Shown: positions 36,551-46,382, counted from the first letter of the stretch. The stretch is 64,000 nucleotides of DNA from Methylomonas aurea (GCF_024505045.1 NZ_JANIBM010000001.1:351781-415780), one strand, 5' to 3'. Translations and numbers: made by a program. The notes: generated by a model not told the origin, from the letters alone.

Positions 36551-37638
36551 GAATAGCAACCACGTTGCTGTTCTCGTTTTTGGCTGGCGCCGTCTCCGCC
36601 CAGGACGCGCAAATCCGGATCAGTCAGCAGCAGATCGACAATCTGGACATCAAAACCGCAGCGTTGGTCCCCAGTTCGACCGTACCGTTATTTTACGCGC
36701 CGGGCAAAGTTGTAACGCCGGCCGACCGAGAAATATTGGTCAGCAGCAGTCAGCCGGGCCTGGTGACGCGACTGGCGGCCAATGTCGGCGATACCGTGCA
36801 TAAGGGCCAGACGCTGGCACAGTTGCGCAGCCCGGAGTTGGTCGGTTTACAGCAGGCGTTTCTGGCTGCTGCCAGCGAATTGCATTTAGCCGGGCTGGAA
36901 CGCAACCGCGATCAGAAGTTGTTGCAGGAAGGCGTAATTGCCGAACGGCGTTGGCAAGAGACGCAGACCCAGCATAGCGGTAAGGCGGCTCGCGCGGACG
37001 AGGCCAGGCAGTTGTTGCTGTTAGCTGGCATGTCCCCTGCCGACATTCAAACACTGGCGCAAACCCGCAAGCTCGGCGACAGTTTGCAGATTCGGTCACC
37101 GATCGACGGTGTGGTGTTGGAGCGGATGGTCAATCTGGGGGCGCGGTTGGACATTCAGGCGCCGTTGTACCGAGTCGCCGACCTCGCGGAATTATGGCTG
37201 GAAATCAGCATTCCTCAGGAACGCCTGAGCACTGTCAAAGTGGGCGATCGGGTTAGGCTGGAATCAGGCGATATTTCGGCGACGATCAGTCTTTTAGGGC
37301 AGAGTGTCAATGTCGATAATCAAACGGTATTGGCTCGGGCGGTGGTAGACGGCAGACCCCAAGGATTGCGGGTCGGGCAAAACGTCAACGTGCAAATTCT
37401 GCAACACGGCGTTCCAGGCGGCTTCAGTGTGCCGAATTCGGCGTTGTCGCAAAACGAAGGTCGCAGTTATGTGTTTGTCCGTAATGCCGAAGGGTTTGCC
37501 GTGGTTGAAGTCGCCGTCAACGGCAAGCAAGGCAGTGAATCGCTGATCAGCGGAGCGTTGACCGGTAACGAACATATTGCCGTAAAAGGCGCGGTGGCGT
37601 TGAAAGCCAATTGGTTGGGTTTGGGGAGCGATGAATAA
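36547..37638 (+). CDS. Heavy-metal efflux RND periplasmic adaptor (CusB/CzcB-like)
   Basis: A 363-residue adaptor with a signal peptide (1-19, 'FSFLAGAVSA'). It has a first lipoyl half ('VTRLAANVGDTVHKGQTLAQ', about 77-96), a helical hairpin (about 100-160), 'QIRSPIDGVVLERMVNLGAR' (second lipoyl half), then beta-barrel ('LWLEISIPQERLSTVKVGDR') and a membrane-proximal domain. It lacks the extra N-terminal Met-rich metal-binding part seen in CusB. It shares 4 bp with the channel gene and one base (TAATG) with the pump gene, so the three are coupled. Confidence 0.92.
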   Translation: MRIATTLLFSFLAGAVSAQDAQIRISQQQIDNLDIKTAALVPSSTVPLFYAPGKVVTPADREILVSSSQPGLVTRLAANVGDTVHKGQTLAQLRSPELVGLQQAFLAAASELHLAGLERNRDQKLLQEGVIAERRWQETQTQHSGKAARADEARQLLLLAGMSPADIQTLAQTRKLGDSLQIRSPIDGVVLERMVNLGARLDIQAPLYRVADLAELWLEISIPQERLSTVKVGDRVRLESGDISATISLLGQSVNVDNQTVLARAVVDGRPQGLRVGQNVNVQILQHGVPGGFSVPNSALSQNEGRSYVFVRNAEGFAVVEVAVNGKQGSESLISGALTGNEHIAVKGAVALKANWLGLGSDE

Positions 37639-40600
37639 TGGCCGCATTGATTCGGTTTGCTCTGACCCAACGCCTGTTGGTTCTGCTGAGCGTATTGGTG
37701 TTGATCGGTGCCGGAGTCTACGCGTTTAAGCAACTGCCGATCGACGCGTTTCCGGAAGTCTCGCCGACTCAGGTCAAGATTATCGTCAAAGCCAACGGCA
37801 TGACACCGGAAGAAGTCGAAGCCCGGATTACGGCGCCTATCGAAGTCGAACTGCTTGGGATCCCGCATCAGACCATGCTGCGCTCGTTGGCGAAATATGC
37901 CATTACCGACATCACCTTGGACTTCGAAGAAGGCACCGATATTTATTGGGCCAGGCAGCAGGTGGCGGAACGTTTGAACGGAATATGGGGCAATTTGCCG
38001 GACGGAGTGCAAGGCGGCATCGCGCCGATGACCACGCCGTTGGGCGAGATGTTCATGTTCGCGATCGAAGGCGGCGGTCTCGATTTGACGCAGCGCCGGG
38101 AATTGCTGGATTGGACCATTCGGCCGGCCCTGCGCACAGTCAAAGGGGTCGCCGACGTCAATGCCTTGGGCGGCTTGGTGCGCAGTTTCGAAGTGGTACC
38201 GGACAATGTCCGGATGGCGGCGCGGAATATCGGCATCGAACAACTGATGGCTGCGTTGGAGAACAACAACCGCAACGACGGCGCCGGAAGGCTAACCGAG
38301 GGCGAAGAGGCGCTGATCGTCCGCGCCGAGGGGCGTATAAAAAGCGAACAGGACGTCAGGTCGATCGTCGTGGCTCAGCATCAGGGTATGCCGATCAGTG
38401 TGGAGGATGTAGCCGAAGTGCGGATTGGCGCGCTGACTCGTTATGGCGCTGTGAGCAAGGACGGGAACGGCGAAGCCGTCACCGCGGTGGTGTTGGGTTT
38501 GCGCGGGGCCAATGCCAGGCTGACCATCGAACAATTGGAACAGAAACTGGCGGAATTGCAGCCCAGTTTGCCGGAAGGCGTACGAATCAATGTGTTCTAT
38601 AACCGCGGGGTCTTGGTCGCCAAGGCGGTAAACACCGTCGCCAAGGCATTAGCCGAGGCCATTGTCCTGGTCGTGGTGCTGTTGATCCTGTTTTTGGGGG
38701 ATTTGCGAGCGGCCTTGACGGTAGCGTTGGCGTTGCCGATGGCGGCGCTGGCGACGTTCATCATGATGCACGCATTCGGCATGTCGGCCAACCTGATGAG
38801 TCTGGGCGGGTTGGCGATTGCGATCGGCATGCTGGTTGACGGCGCTGTCGTCGTCGTCGAGAACATCACCACTCAGTTGGCCGACCGGCGCCGAGCGGAG
38901 CGTCTGCCTCGTTTGCACATGATTTATCGGGCCAGCCGCGAGGTTGCCCTGCCGGTAACTTCCGGGATTTTGATCATCATCATTGTGTTTTTACCGCTTT
39001 TGACCTTGCAAGGTTTGGAAGGCAAGTTGTTCGGACCGGTGGCAATGACGATCGTGTTCGCCCTGAGCGGATCTTTGATTTTGTCGTTGACGGTGATACC
39101 GGTGCTGGCATCGTTGTTGTTGCAGAAAGTGTCGCATGACGAGCCTTGGTTGCCGCGCAAATTGCTGCAGTGGTACCAGCCGGTTTTAGCCTGGTGTTTG
39201 GAGAACAGCAAAAAGGTATTCGTTGGCGCCGGCGCCATGCTGGTGCTGAGCCTGGTCGTGTTTTTCCAAATCGGCAGTACCTTCATGCCGACGCTGGACG
39301 AAGGCGACATCATCGTGCAATTGGAGAAATTGCCGTCGATTACCTTGCAGGATTCGGTCGCGCTGGATGGCCGGGTCCAAAAAAACATCCGCGAGCATAT
39401 TCCCGAGGTTGCCACGGTGGTGTCTCGAGTCGGTGCCGACGAATTGGGTCTGGACCCGATGAGTCTGAACGATACCGATACCTTTCTGATTCTGAAACCG
39501 AAATCGGAATGGCGGATGGACAGCAAAGAGCAGTTGATCGAGGAAATCCGCAAGATCATGGATCACACCCCCGGTATTGCTTTCGGTTTTACCCAGCCGA
39601 TCGAAATGCGGGTTTCGGAAATGCTGACCGGTACTCGCGGTGACGTCGCAATCAAATTGTTCGGCGCCGATCTGGAAATTTTGAATCGTAAGGCCGAACA
39701 GATCGAAACGGTATTGAAGACCATCCCCGGCGCCAGCGACGTATTCACCCGCAAGAACGAAGGCATGCAGTTTTTACAGGTGAGCATCGACCGCCAGGCC
39801 GCCGGCCGATTCGGGTTGGATGCCAACGGTATCGAAACCCTGTTGCGCGCCCAAATCGAAGGTTTACAGCTCGGCATCGTCCAGGAGGGGGTAAAACGTA
39901 CGCCGTTATTGCTGCGCGGCGCCAGTAACACTGCCAATTTCGATAATCTGCAATTGACCTTGCCCGACGGCGGTCATGTACCGATTACCGCGGTGGCGAA
40001 GATTCGGCCGGTAGAAGGCGTGGTCTCGATCGATAGAGAGAAGGGTCAGCGCTTCGTCGTAATCCGCAGCAATGTCGAGGGTCGCGATTTGGTCGGCTTT
40101 GTCGACGAGGCGCGCAAGGCGGTGGCGGAACGGGTCAAATTGCCGCAAGGCTTTCACGTCGAATTCGGTGGTCAGTTCGAGAATCAGCAGCGGGCGTCGG
40201 CGCGTTTGAGTCTGGTGATTCCGTTGTCGCTGGGGTTGATCTTTTTATTGCTGTTTTCCACCTTCGGGTCGGTTCGGCAAGCGGCGCTGGTATTGTCCAA
40301 TATTCCGTTAGCCCTGATCGGCGGCGTGTTCGGCTTGTGGTTGTCCGGCGAATATTTATCGGTGCCGGCATCGGTGGGTTTTATCGCCTTACTGGGGATC
40401 GCCGTGCTCAACGGTGTGGTCATGGTCAGCTATTTCAACCAATTATGCGCAACCGGCATGGACATTGCCCGCGTCGTGGTGGTCGGTTCGGCACGCCGGC
40501 TTCGGCCGGTGTTGATGACAGCCAGCATCGCCGCGTTCGGTTTGATCCCGTTACTGTTTGCCTCCGGACCGGGTTCGGAAATCCAACGGCCGCTGGCGAT

Positions 40601-40700
40601 CGTGGTGACCGGCGGCTTGCTATCGTCCACTTTGTTGACTCTGATAGTGCTGCCGATATTGTATAAATTGTTCGGCCGGAACCCGGAGCTTAAACCATGA
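37638..40700 (+). CDS. Heavy-metal RND efflux pump (CzcA/CusA family)
   Basis: A 1020-residue inner-membrane pump with 12 membrane helices. The start 'TQRLLVLLSVLVLIGAGVYA' and 'LPIDAFPEVSPTQVKI' are diagnostic of heavy-metal RND pumps, and the fourth helix has 'IAIGMLVDGAVVVVENI' (about 394-410) with a single Asp in the proton path, as in HME pumps. The porter loop ends with 'GSTFMPTLDEGDIIVQLEK'. It expels divalent or monovalent metal cations; which ones cannot be told, since the HME signature is intermediate between CzcA and CusA forms. The stop overlaps the DUF3240 gene (ATGA). Confidence 0.92.
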   Translation: MAALIRFALTQRLLVLLSVLVLIGAGVYAFKQLPIDAFPEVSPTQVKIIVKANGMTPEEVEARITAPIEVELLGIPHQTMLRSLAKYAITDITLDFEEGTDIYWARQQVAERLNGIWGNLPDGVQGGIAPMTTPLGEMFMFAIEGGGLDLTQRRELLDWTIRPALRTVKGVADVNALGGLVRSFEVVPDNVRMAARNIGIEQLMAALENNNRNDGAGRLTEGEEALIVRAEGRIKSEQDVRSIVVAQHQGMPISVEDVAEVRIGALTRYGAVSKDGNGEAVTAVVLGLRGANARLTIEQLEQKLAELQPSLPEGVRINVFYNRGVLVAKAVNTVAKALAEAIVLVVVLLILFLGDLRAALTVALALPMAALATFIMMHAFGMSANLMSLGGLAIAIGMLVDGAVVVVENITTQLADRRRAERLPRLHMIYRASREVALPVTSGILIIIIVFLPLLTLQGLEGKLFGPVAMTIVFALSGSLILSLTVIPVLASLLLQKVSHDEPWLPRKLLQWYQPVLAWCLENSKKVFVGAGAMLVLSLVVFFQIGSTFMPTLDEGDIIVQLEKLPSITLQDSVALDGRVQKNIREHIPEVATVVSRVGADELGLDPMSLNDTDTFLILKPKSEWRMDSKEQLIEEIRKIMDHTPGIAFGFTQPIEMRVSEMLTGTRGDVAIKLFGADLEILNRKAEQIETVLKTIPGASDVFTRKNEGMQFLQVSIDRQAAGRFGLDANGIETLLRAQIEGLQLGIVQEGVKRTPLLLRGASNTANFDNLQLTLPDGGHVPITAVAKIRPVEGVVSIDREKGQRFVVIRSNVEGRDLVGFVDEARKAVAERVKLPQGFHVEFGGQFENQQRASARLSLVIPLSLGLIFLLLFSTFGSVRQAALVLSNIPLALIGGVFGLWLSGEYLSVPASVGFIALLGIAVLNGVVMVSYFNQLCATGMDIARVVVVGSARRLRPVLMTASIAAFGLIPLLFASGPGSEIQRPLAIVVTGGLLSSTLLTLIVLPILYKLFGRNPELKP

Positions 40701-41002
40701 ACCGCGATGCTTTTATCTTGACCGTGACTGTGCCGCCGAGTCTGGAAGACGCGTTGGTCGACTGTCTGTTGGCGTTGGATTGGCAACAGGGATTTTCCAG
40801 TTTTTCGGCCAATGTTCATGAGCATAATATTCAGGGATTGTCGCTGGCGGAACAGGTTGCCGGGCATCAACGCAAGCTCCGTTTTCAAATGTATGTGGAA
40901 AAGCAGCATGTCCCCGCGTTGTTGGCTAGACTTAAACAAGAGTTTGCCGGCTCCGGGCTGCAATATTGGCTAGTGCCGGCAATCGAACAGGGCGTAATCT
41001 AG
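40697..41002 (+). CDS. DUF3240-family protein
   Basis: A 101-residue protein whose start overlaps the pump stop. It contains 'VTVPPSLEDALVDCLLALDW' near the start, 'RFQMYVEKQHVPALLARLKQ' and the ending 'AGSGLQYWLVPAIEQGVI', matching DUF3240, a family often placed after CzcA-type pumps. The ferredoxin-like alternation of strands and helices suggests a PII/CutA-like fold (inference). No signal peptide is seen, so it is probably cytoplasmic. It could sense metal or regulate the pump, but this is not known. Confidence 0.85.
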   Translation: MNRDAFILTVTVPPSLEDALVDCLLALDWQQGFSSFSANVHEHNIQGLSLAEQVAGHQRKLRFQMYVEKQHVPALLARLKQEFAGSGLQYWLVPAIEQGVI

Positions 41003-41099
41003 GCATAAAGTATGCAGAATCAGGGCGGGAGTGCTACAGTTCTGCCGACGTCGGTGAAACCTTGTGTAACGAGCTAATTTCCATGTCTCATTAATAGTT

Positions 41100-41807
41100 A
41101 TGAACATTTTTTTGCGCAGAATCCCCGCCAACACCCGGCATATAGAAATCTCCGAATTCGTGGCTCCCGCGCTGAACAACGGTTTTTTCAGAAAATCCGG
41201 ACGCATTGTCGATGTGGAGATTTTGGCGCTGCAAGATACCCGGGTCGGCACCATTGAATACCACGGTTTGGTGACCCTGGACTCCGAAATCACCGTGCAA
41301 CGCGTGGTCAAGGCTTTGAAAAACCGCCGTTTTAACGGCCGGATGGTCGTGGTCAGGCCTTACTACCACCGCAGCTGGTACAACGATCCTCGCCAAAACC
41401 AGGCCGAAATTCCGGCCGATATCGCCGATCGGCGCAAAGGGGATCGGCGCCGCGGTCGTTATTTGCAAGTTATCAAGAACGCCTCCGATCGGTTTAACAG
41501 CGAAGACGACTTTTTCAAATCGGTGAATCACCAGCAATTTTCGATATCGTTCATCGTGCCGCCGGATTTGGAGGAGGCGATGATGGAATGCTTGTCGGGT
41601 TTCGAGATGGATCGAGATAATTTCGGCGAGCATCGTATGACCAAGTTTCTCACTGCTGCCGATGCCAACGAACAGCAAACTGCGCGTTTCCAGATCTATG
41701 CGGAAAAAATGGCGATATCGGTGTTGCTGGAAAGATTAAAAGAGCAGTTTTCCGGTTCCGGTATCCATTACTGGATTATGCCGGTGATCGAGAAAGGAGA
41801 GATTTAG
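41100..41807 (+). CDS. RRM-like domain fused to DUF3240
   Basis: A 235-residue protein, probably in the metal-efflux operon 97 bp on. Residues 1-95 have the RNA-recognition-motif pattern ('FLRRIPANTRHIEISEF', 'GRIVDVEILAL', 'TIEYHGLVTLDSE', 'RFNGRMVVVRPYYHRSW'). A basic linker follows ('RRKGDRRRGR', about 111-120), then a second DUF3240 copy (about 145-235) clearly homologous to the preceding gene: 'IVPPDLEEAMMECL', 'RFQIYAEKMAISVLLERLKE' and 'SGSGIHYWIMPVIEKGEI'. No such fusion is familiar to me. It may bind RNA in a metal-dependent way, but nothing proves it. Confidence 0.8.
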   Translation: MNIFLRRIPANTRHIEISEFVAPALNNGFFRKSGRIVDVEILALQDTRVGTIEYHGLVTLDSEITVQRVVKALKNRRFNGRMVVVRPYYHRSWYNDPRQNQAEIPADIADRRKGDRRRGRYLQVIKNASDRFNSEDDFFKSVNHQQFSISFIVPPDLEEAMMECLSGFEMDRDNFGEHRMTKFLTAADANEQQTARFQIYAEKMAISVLLERLKEQFSGSGIHYWIMPVIEKGEI

Positions 41808-41887
41808 CGCCTTAGCCGGTCAGGTTTGGCTGCGTTTAGCGCGCCGCTCGATAGGTTTTTATTCAGTTTCGGCGCAAAACTGGCCGA

Positions 41888-41926
41888 AAAAAGACGGACC
41901 AACACTAGCCTTGCCGAGTTGGTCCG
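41888..41926 (-). terminator. Rho-independent terminator after fdxA
   Basis: On the minus strand CGGACCAAC pairs with GTTGGTCCG (41918-41926 with 41895-41903 in plus coordinates) and is followed by TCTTTTTT. It ends the fdxA transcript, just downstream of the stop at 41950. Confidence 0.85.
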
Positions 41927-41949
41927 GTTTGTGCAAAACGGAAGGAAGT

Positions 41950-42273
41950 TTATTTTTCCAATAAAGCGAATTTGCCAGGCTTGCCGTTCCACTCGTCGGC
42001 GTCAGGCAGCGCATCTTTCACTTCGGTGATCAACGGCCAGACTTTGGCCAATTCTGCATTCAAAGCGGCGAAGTGCTCTTGGCCTTCCGGTAATTCGTCT
42101 TCGGCGTGGATGGCGTTGGCCGGGCACTCCGGTTCGCACAGCGTGCAGTCGATGCACTCGTCCGGGTCGATGACCAGGAAGTTCGGCCCCTCGTGAAAGC
42201 AGTCCACCGGGCAGACGTCAACGCAGTCGGTGAATTTGCATTTGATGCAGTTTTCGGTAATTACAAAAGCCAT
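41950..42273 (-). CDS. fdxA: 7Fe ferredoxin FdxA ([3Fe-4S][4Fe-4S])
   Basis: A 107-residue ferredoxin. Cys at 9, 12, 17, 21, 25, 40, 43, 46 and 50: '[12 protein letters not shown]' (40-51) makes one cluster, and the N-terminal '[18 protein letters not shown]' supplies the rest in the modified 7Fe pattern, followed by the characteristic long C-terminal tail. Such proteins, like Azotobacter FdI, transfer electrons and respond to oxidative stress. The neighbours do not show its partner. It has its own terminator. Confidence 0.95.
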   Translation of the reverse strand: MAFVITENCIKCKFTDCVDVCPVDCFHEGPNFLVIDPDECIDCTLCEPECPANAIHAEDELPEGQEHFAALNAELAKVWPLITEVKDALPDADEWNGKPGKFALLEK

Positions 42274-42348
42274 AATGTTCTTCCAAGGTTAGGTACTGGA
42301 ACAAGTTTCCGTACGTGGCGGAAACTTTATGGTTAAAAATAATCCAGT

Positions 42349-42388
42349 GATCAAGCCCGCGACCAAGTAAGCGCCGGAAGGCTTGATC
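42349..42388 (-). terminator. Hairpin with T-rich tail, probable fusA terminator
   Basis: On the minus strand GATCAAGCC (42388-42380) pairs with GGCTTGATC (42357-42349) over a 22-nt loop, followed by ACTGGATTATTTTT. It lies 36 bp beyond the fusA stop. Confidence 0.55.
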
Positions 42389-42389
42389 G

Positions 42390-42415
42390 AACCGGAGGCG
42401 GTCGCGCCTCCGGTT
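42390..42415. terminator. Strong 11-bp hairpin immediately after fusA
   Basis: AACCGGAGGCG (42390-42400) pairs with CGCCTCCGGTT (42405-42415) over a GTCG loop, starting 9 bp beyond the fusA stop codon (42424-42426). There is no T-tract directly after it, so it may protect the 3' end or act with the next hairpin. Confidence 0.55.
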
Positions 42416-42423
42416 GCGGGGAC

Positions 42424-44535
42424 TTACTTTTCCTTGTTTTTGTTGCGTTCGTTGACTTCTTTGATAACCTCGTCAGCGACGTTTTTCGGACAAGGCGCGT
42501 AATGCGAGAACTCCATCGAGAACTGGCCGCGACCGGATGTCATGGTGCGCAAATCGCCGATGTAACCGAACATGTCGCTCAGTGGCACGTCGGCTTTGAT
42601 GCGAACGCCGGTGACGCCCGGATCTTGCGATTTGATCATGCCGCGGCGGCGGTTCAAGTCGCCGATAACATCACCAACGTGAGCTTCCGGAGTAAACACG
42701 TCTACTTTCATGATCGGTTCCAGCAATTGCGGAGCGCCTTTCGGGATCGATTGGCGATACGCGGCACGGGCGGCGATTTCGAAGGCGATGGATGACGAGT
42801 CAACTGCGTGGAACGCGCCGTCTGTCAGATTGACTTTGAAGTCCAAGCACGGGAAACCGGCCAAGACACCTTTATCGATGCTGGCACGGAAGCCTTTCTC
42901 GACCGCCGGCCAGTATTCGCGCGGTACGTTACCGCCAACCACGGTCGATTCAAACTGGAAGCCGCTGCCGGGTTCGCCTGGCTCGATGATGTAGTTGATT
43001 TTCGCGTATTGGCCTGAGCCGCCGGATTGTTTTTTGTGGACGTATTCGTCTTCGACGCGTTTGGTAATGGTTTCGCGGTAAGCAACCTGCGGTTTACCGA
43101 CGTTAACATCGACGCCGTGGGTCCGTTTCAGGATGTCCACTTTAATGTCCAGGTGCAACTCGCCCATACCTTTGATGATGGTTTCGCCGGATTCCTGGTC
43201 GGTTTCGACACGGAACGATGGGTCTTCGGCAACCATTTTGCCGATCGCGATACCCATTTTTTCGTTGCTGCCTTTGTCTTTCGGCGAAATGGCAATCGAA
43301 ATAACGGGGTCAGGGAACACCATCGGTTCCAGTGTGGCCGGTTTGTCAGGATCGCACAGAGTGTGGCCGGTTTGTACGTTTTTCAAACCGATCAGGGCGA
43401 CGATGTCGCCGGCTTGCGCGGATTCGATCTCGTTACGGTCGTCGGCGTGCATTTCCACCATCCGGCCTACCCTTTCGGTTTTGCCGGTATAGGTATTCAG
43501 TACGGTATCGCCTTTTTTCAATTTGCCGGAGTAAATGCGGACAAAGTTGAGGGCGCCGAAACGGTCGTCCATAATTTTGAACACCAAACCGCGGAACGGA
43601 CGATCCGGATCGACGATGGCGTGCTCGCCGGTCGGTACGCCTTCGATGTCGGTTTCGGGTTGAGGTTTGACTTCGGTCGGATTCGGCAAATATTCAACCA
43701 CGCCGTCCAGCACCAATTGCACGCCTTTGTTTTTGAACGAAGAGCCGCAGAAGGTCGGGAAGAAATCCATCGCGATGGTACCTTTACGGATACATTTTTT
43801 GATTTCTTCGATGGTCGGCTCTTCGCCTTCCAGATATTTCTCCATGATTTCGTCGTCTTGGTCGGCAACTTGGTCGATCAATTTCGCACGCCATTCTTCG
43901 ACTTGCTCGGCCATGTCGGCAGGCACGTCTTGGATTTCGTATTTCAACGGGTCGCCGGAGTTGTCCCAAATCCAGGCTTTGCGGGTCAACAGGTCAACCA
44001 CGCCGATAAAGTTTTCTTCTTCGCCGATCGGTAGGGTCATAACAACCGGCTTCGCACCCAGTACGTCTTCGACTTGCTTGACGACGCGGTAAAAGTTCGC
44101 GCCAAGACGGTCCAGTTTGTTGACGTAGATAACACGTGCGACTTTGGAATCGTTTGCATAGCGCCAGTTGGTTTCGGATTGCGGTTCAACGCCGCCGGAA
44201 CCGCAGAATACGCCGATACCGCCGTCCAGAACTTTCAATGAACGATACACTTCGATCGTAAAGTCGACGTGGCCCGGGGTGTCGATGATATTGAAGCGGT
44301 GTGGTGGAAATTGGTTGGTACTGCCCGGCCACATGCAGGTGGTCGCTGCAGACTGAATGGTGATACCGCGCTCTTGTTCTTGCACCATGAAGTCTGTAGT
44401 CGCCGCACCATCGTGTACTTCGCCGATTTTGTGGATTTTTCCGGTCAGCTTCAAAATCCGCTCGGTCGTGGTGGTTTTACCGGCATCGACGTGCGCGAAG
44501 ATACCGATGTTTCTGTAAAGCGATAGATCAGTCAT
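42424..44535 (-). CDS. fusA: Elongation factor G (stand-alone copy)
   Basis: A 703-residue translation GTPase with G1 '[15 protein letters not shown]' (14-28), G3 '[11 protein letters not shown]', G4 '[14 protein letters not shown]', and the full domain II-V set ('[20 protein letters not shown]' marks domain IV; '[20 protein letters not shown]' domain V). It drives ribosome translocation and, with RRF, recycling. Normal EF-G length, but no rpsL, rpsG or tuf adjoins it, unlike the str operon, so this may be the second (EF-G2-type) copy or a split-off main copy. It lies downstream of panE by 231 bp with an AT-rich leader. Confidence 0.95.
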   Translation of the reverse strand: MTDLSLYRNIGIFAHVDAGKTTTTERILKLTGKIHKIGEVHDGAATTDFMVQEQERGITIQSAATTCMWPGSTNQFPPHRFNIIDTPGHVDFTIEVYRSLKVLDGGIGVFCGSGGVEPQSETNWRYANDSKVARVIYVNKLDRLGANFYRVVKQVEDVLGAKPVVMTLPIGEEENFIGVVDLLTRKAWIWDNSGDPLKYEIQDVPADMAEQVEEWRAKLIDQVADQDDEIMEKYLEGEEPTIEEIKKCIRKGTIAMDFFPTFCGSSFKNKGVQLVLDGVVEYLPNPTEVKPQPETDIEGVPTGEHAIVDPDRPFRGLVFKIMDDRFGALNFVRIYSGKLKKGDTVLNTYTGKTERVGRMVEMHADDRNEIESAQAGDIVALIGLKNVQTGHTLCDPDKPATLEPMVFPDPVISIAISPKDKGSNEKMGIAIGKMVAEDPSFRVETDQESGETIIKGMGELHLDIKVDILKRTHGVDVNVGKPQVAYRETITKRVEDEYVHKKQSGGSGQYAKINYIIEPGEPGSGFQFESTVVGGNVPREYWPAVEKGFRASIDKGVLAGFPCLDFKVNLTDGAFHAVDSSSIAFEIAARAAYRQSIPKGAPQLLEPIMKVDVFTPEAHVGDVIGDLNRRRGMIKSQDPGVTGVRIKADVPLSDMFGYIGDLRTMTSGRGQFSMEFSHYAPCPKNVADEVIKEVNERNKNKEK

Positions 44536-44766
44536 GGTTATACTCTAAAATTAAACATAAAAACTCTTTAAACCCCAGCACCATTGCCACGGTCGTTGTG
44601 GATCACATAGCTGCTAGCCTAGCGAAGTATGCGGCCGCTCTTCGCTTTGTCAGGTATGAGGCGAAATGCACACGGCTTCTTCAATGACAAGGTCAATGAA
44701 AATCTTCACATTCTAACCGAAAAATCAAAAAAAACGGAATGTCAATTGTGTGAATTATTGCGGTGC

Positions 44767-45693
44767 CTAGCTTTGGCTAATTTGCAGCTCGCGTAGCCGC
44801 ATCAGCGCGTAGAGCGACTGCAAGCGGGGGCACTCGAGATTGAGGCGTTGCGCGGCGCGAACCGCATTGCCGAGAATGGCCTCGGTTTCCATCGGCCGGC
44901 CCTGTTCGAAATCCAGCAACATGCTGGTTTTGTAGGGCGGCATGTGGCGGGTGCGTTCGATATTGAGCTCAACCGTATCGTACGGTAACGGATGGCCGGA
45001 GGCGGCCGCTATCCGGCATATTTCATGCATTATATCGCGGACAAAGCCTTCCTGGCTCTGCAATATCGCCTGAGTTGCAAGGCCGCCCGACAATACCGAT
45101 AACGGATTGAACGGGGCGTTCCAGACACATTTTTGCCAGCGGCTGGCGACGATGTCTCGGCTGATTTCGCAGTCGCCGCCGCCGGCGGCACACAAGTCCC
45201 GCAGTCTTTGGCTAAGTCCTGCATCGTCCGGAGTTAGCGCGCCTAGGGTCAGTTTGCCGTAGGCCAGATGCTTGATATGGCCCGGCGCCACTCGGTTGCA
45301 GCAGATATACGCCAGGCCGCTGATCAACACTCTGTCCGGGAAGGCGGCGAGCAATTCTGATTCGATATCGACACCGTTTTGGATGAATGCGATTGCAGTT
45401 TCGGCGGTCAAGCCTGCGCGGATCAGGTTAACACGGTCGATGCCCGCCACGACTTTGCTGCACAGTATCAGGTAGTCGGCACTATCCTGGTATTCGCAAG
45501 CTTGGCGTAAGACTTGCGCAGGACGAAACTGCCAACAGCCCAATTCGTGGCTATCGATTTGGAAGCCGTGGCGGCTAACATAGTCGTAATCCGAGCGGCA
45601 AACCACGCTGACTTCGGCGCCCGCTCTGGCCAATAAGGCTCCGTAAAAGCCGCCTATTGCTCCGGCGCCGACGATCAGGATCTTGCCGTTCAC
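44767..45693 (-). CDS. panE: 2-dehydropantoate 2-reductase (ketopantoate reductase)
   Basis: The GTG start at 45693 ('VNGKILIVGAGAIGGFYG') overlaps the hda stop (GTGA) and fits the family. The 308-residue protein has an N-terminal Rossmann fold with 'ILIVGAGAIGGFYGALLARA' (5-24) and a C-terminal all-helical domain with catalytic Lys in 'ASRWQKCVWNAPFNPLSVL' (about 179) and 'ERTRHMPPYKTSMLLDFEQG'. It reduces ketopantoate to pantoate with NADPH for coenzyme A synthesis. A paralogue acting on another substrate is possible. It ends the DUF2069-hda-panE unit. Confidence 0.93.
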   Translation of the reverse strand: MNGKILIVGAGAIGGFYGALLARAGAEVSVVCRSDYDYVSRHGFQIDSHELGCWQFRPAQVLRQACEYQDSADYLILCSKVVAGIDRVNLIRAGLTAETAIAFIQNGVDIESELLAAFPDRVLISGLAYICCNRVAPGHIKHLAYGKLTLGALTPDDAGLSQRLRDLCAAGGGDCEISRDIVASRWQKCVWNAPFNPLSVLSGGLATQAILQSQEGFVRDIMHEICRIAAASGHPLPYDTVELNIERTRHMPPYKTSMLLDFEQGRPMETEAILGNAVRAAQRLNLECPRLQSLYALMRLRELQISQS

Positions 45694-46382
45694 GGCGTCT
45701 CGCCCAGAATCTGTTTTAAAAACGGAATCGTCAGTTTGCGTTGTGCGGCCAACGTCGCCCGGTCGATTTTGTCCAGTAATAACCATAAGGCGGCCATGTC
45801 GTGCACGTAATGTTTCAGCAAGAAGCGGCCGACGGCCGGCGGAATGTCGAAGCCCAAAAAACGTGCTTTGTGGGTCAGAGCGTCGATCAGTTGGTCGTCG
45901 CGCAATGGCTGAATTTTCAGCGTCAGGCCCCAGCCCATCCGCGTCTTCAAGTCCGGCAACTCGAAGCTCAGATATTTGGGTGGACAGTCCGCTGCCAGCA
46001 GCAGCCGGTGGTTGGCTTGGCGATGGGCGTTGTAAAAATTAAAAAAGGCGTGTTCCCAATCCGGATTGCCGGCAATATGTTGAATGTTGTCCAGGCAGAC
46101 CAGTTCCAGATGCTCCAAGCCTTCCAGCAAGGCCGGATTTGGCAGCCGGTTCGGCGCTATTGCCAAATAAAAGGGTTCTTGGTTGGCCTTCGTCGCGAAC
46201 TGGCAACAGGCTTGCAGTAAATGGCTTTTGCCGCTGCCGGTTTCGCCCCATAAATAGATTTGCTGTTCCGCGCCGCCGGTCGCCAATTTCTGCAATTGGT
46301 CGAGGATTTCGCTGTTATTCCCAGCGTAATAGCTGCTAAAGGTCTGGTTGGTCTGGAATTCGAACTGTAACGGAATTTGCAT
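45690..46382 (-). CDS. hda: DnaA regulatory inactivator Hda
   Basis: A 230-residue single-domain AAA+ protein related to DnaA domain III. It opens with 'MQIPLQFEFQTNQTFSSYY', whose first residues resemble the sliding-clamp-binding motif, and has the P-loop 'YLWGETGSGKSHLLQA' (about 43-58), Walker B 'LVCLDNIQHIAG' (about 93) and 'KTRMGWGLTLKIQPL'. Hda with the beta clamp stimulates ATP hydrolysis on DnaA and prevents re-initiation. Two DnaA boxes lie about 0.9-1.1 kb upstream. It is 10 bp downstream of the DUF2069 gene, a common arrangement. Confidence 0.94.
   Translation of the reverse strand: MQIPLQFEFQTNQTFSSYYAGNNSEILDQLQKLATGGAEQQIYLWGETGSGKSHLLQACCQFATKANQEPFYLAIAPNRLPNPALLEGLEHLELVCLDNIQHIAGNPDWEHAFFNFYNAHRQANHRLLLAADCPPKYLSFELPDLKTRMGWGLTLKIQPLRDDQLIDALTHKARFLGFDIPPAVGRFLLKHYVHDMAALWLLLDKIDRATLAAQRKLTIPFLKQILGETP

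Noticed and set aside
43027..44034. 335-codon frame antisense to fusA
   Set aside because: It shadows EF-G. The translation is Phe/Asp-rich with no domain and there is no promoter evidence.
44536..44766. Promoter for fusA with TTGACA in the leader
   Set aside because: On the minus strand TTGACA is followed by TAGAAT only after 24 bp, too far for a sigma-70 promoter. No better pair stood out.
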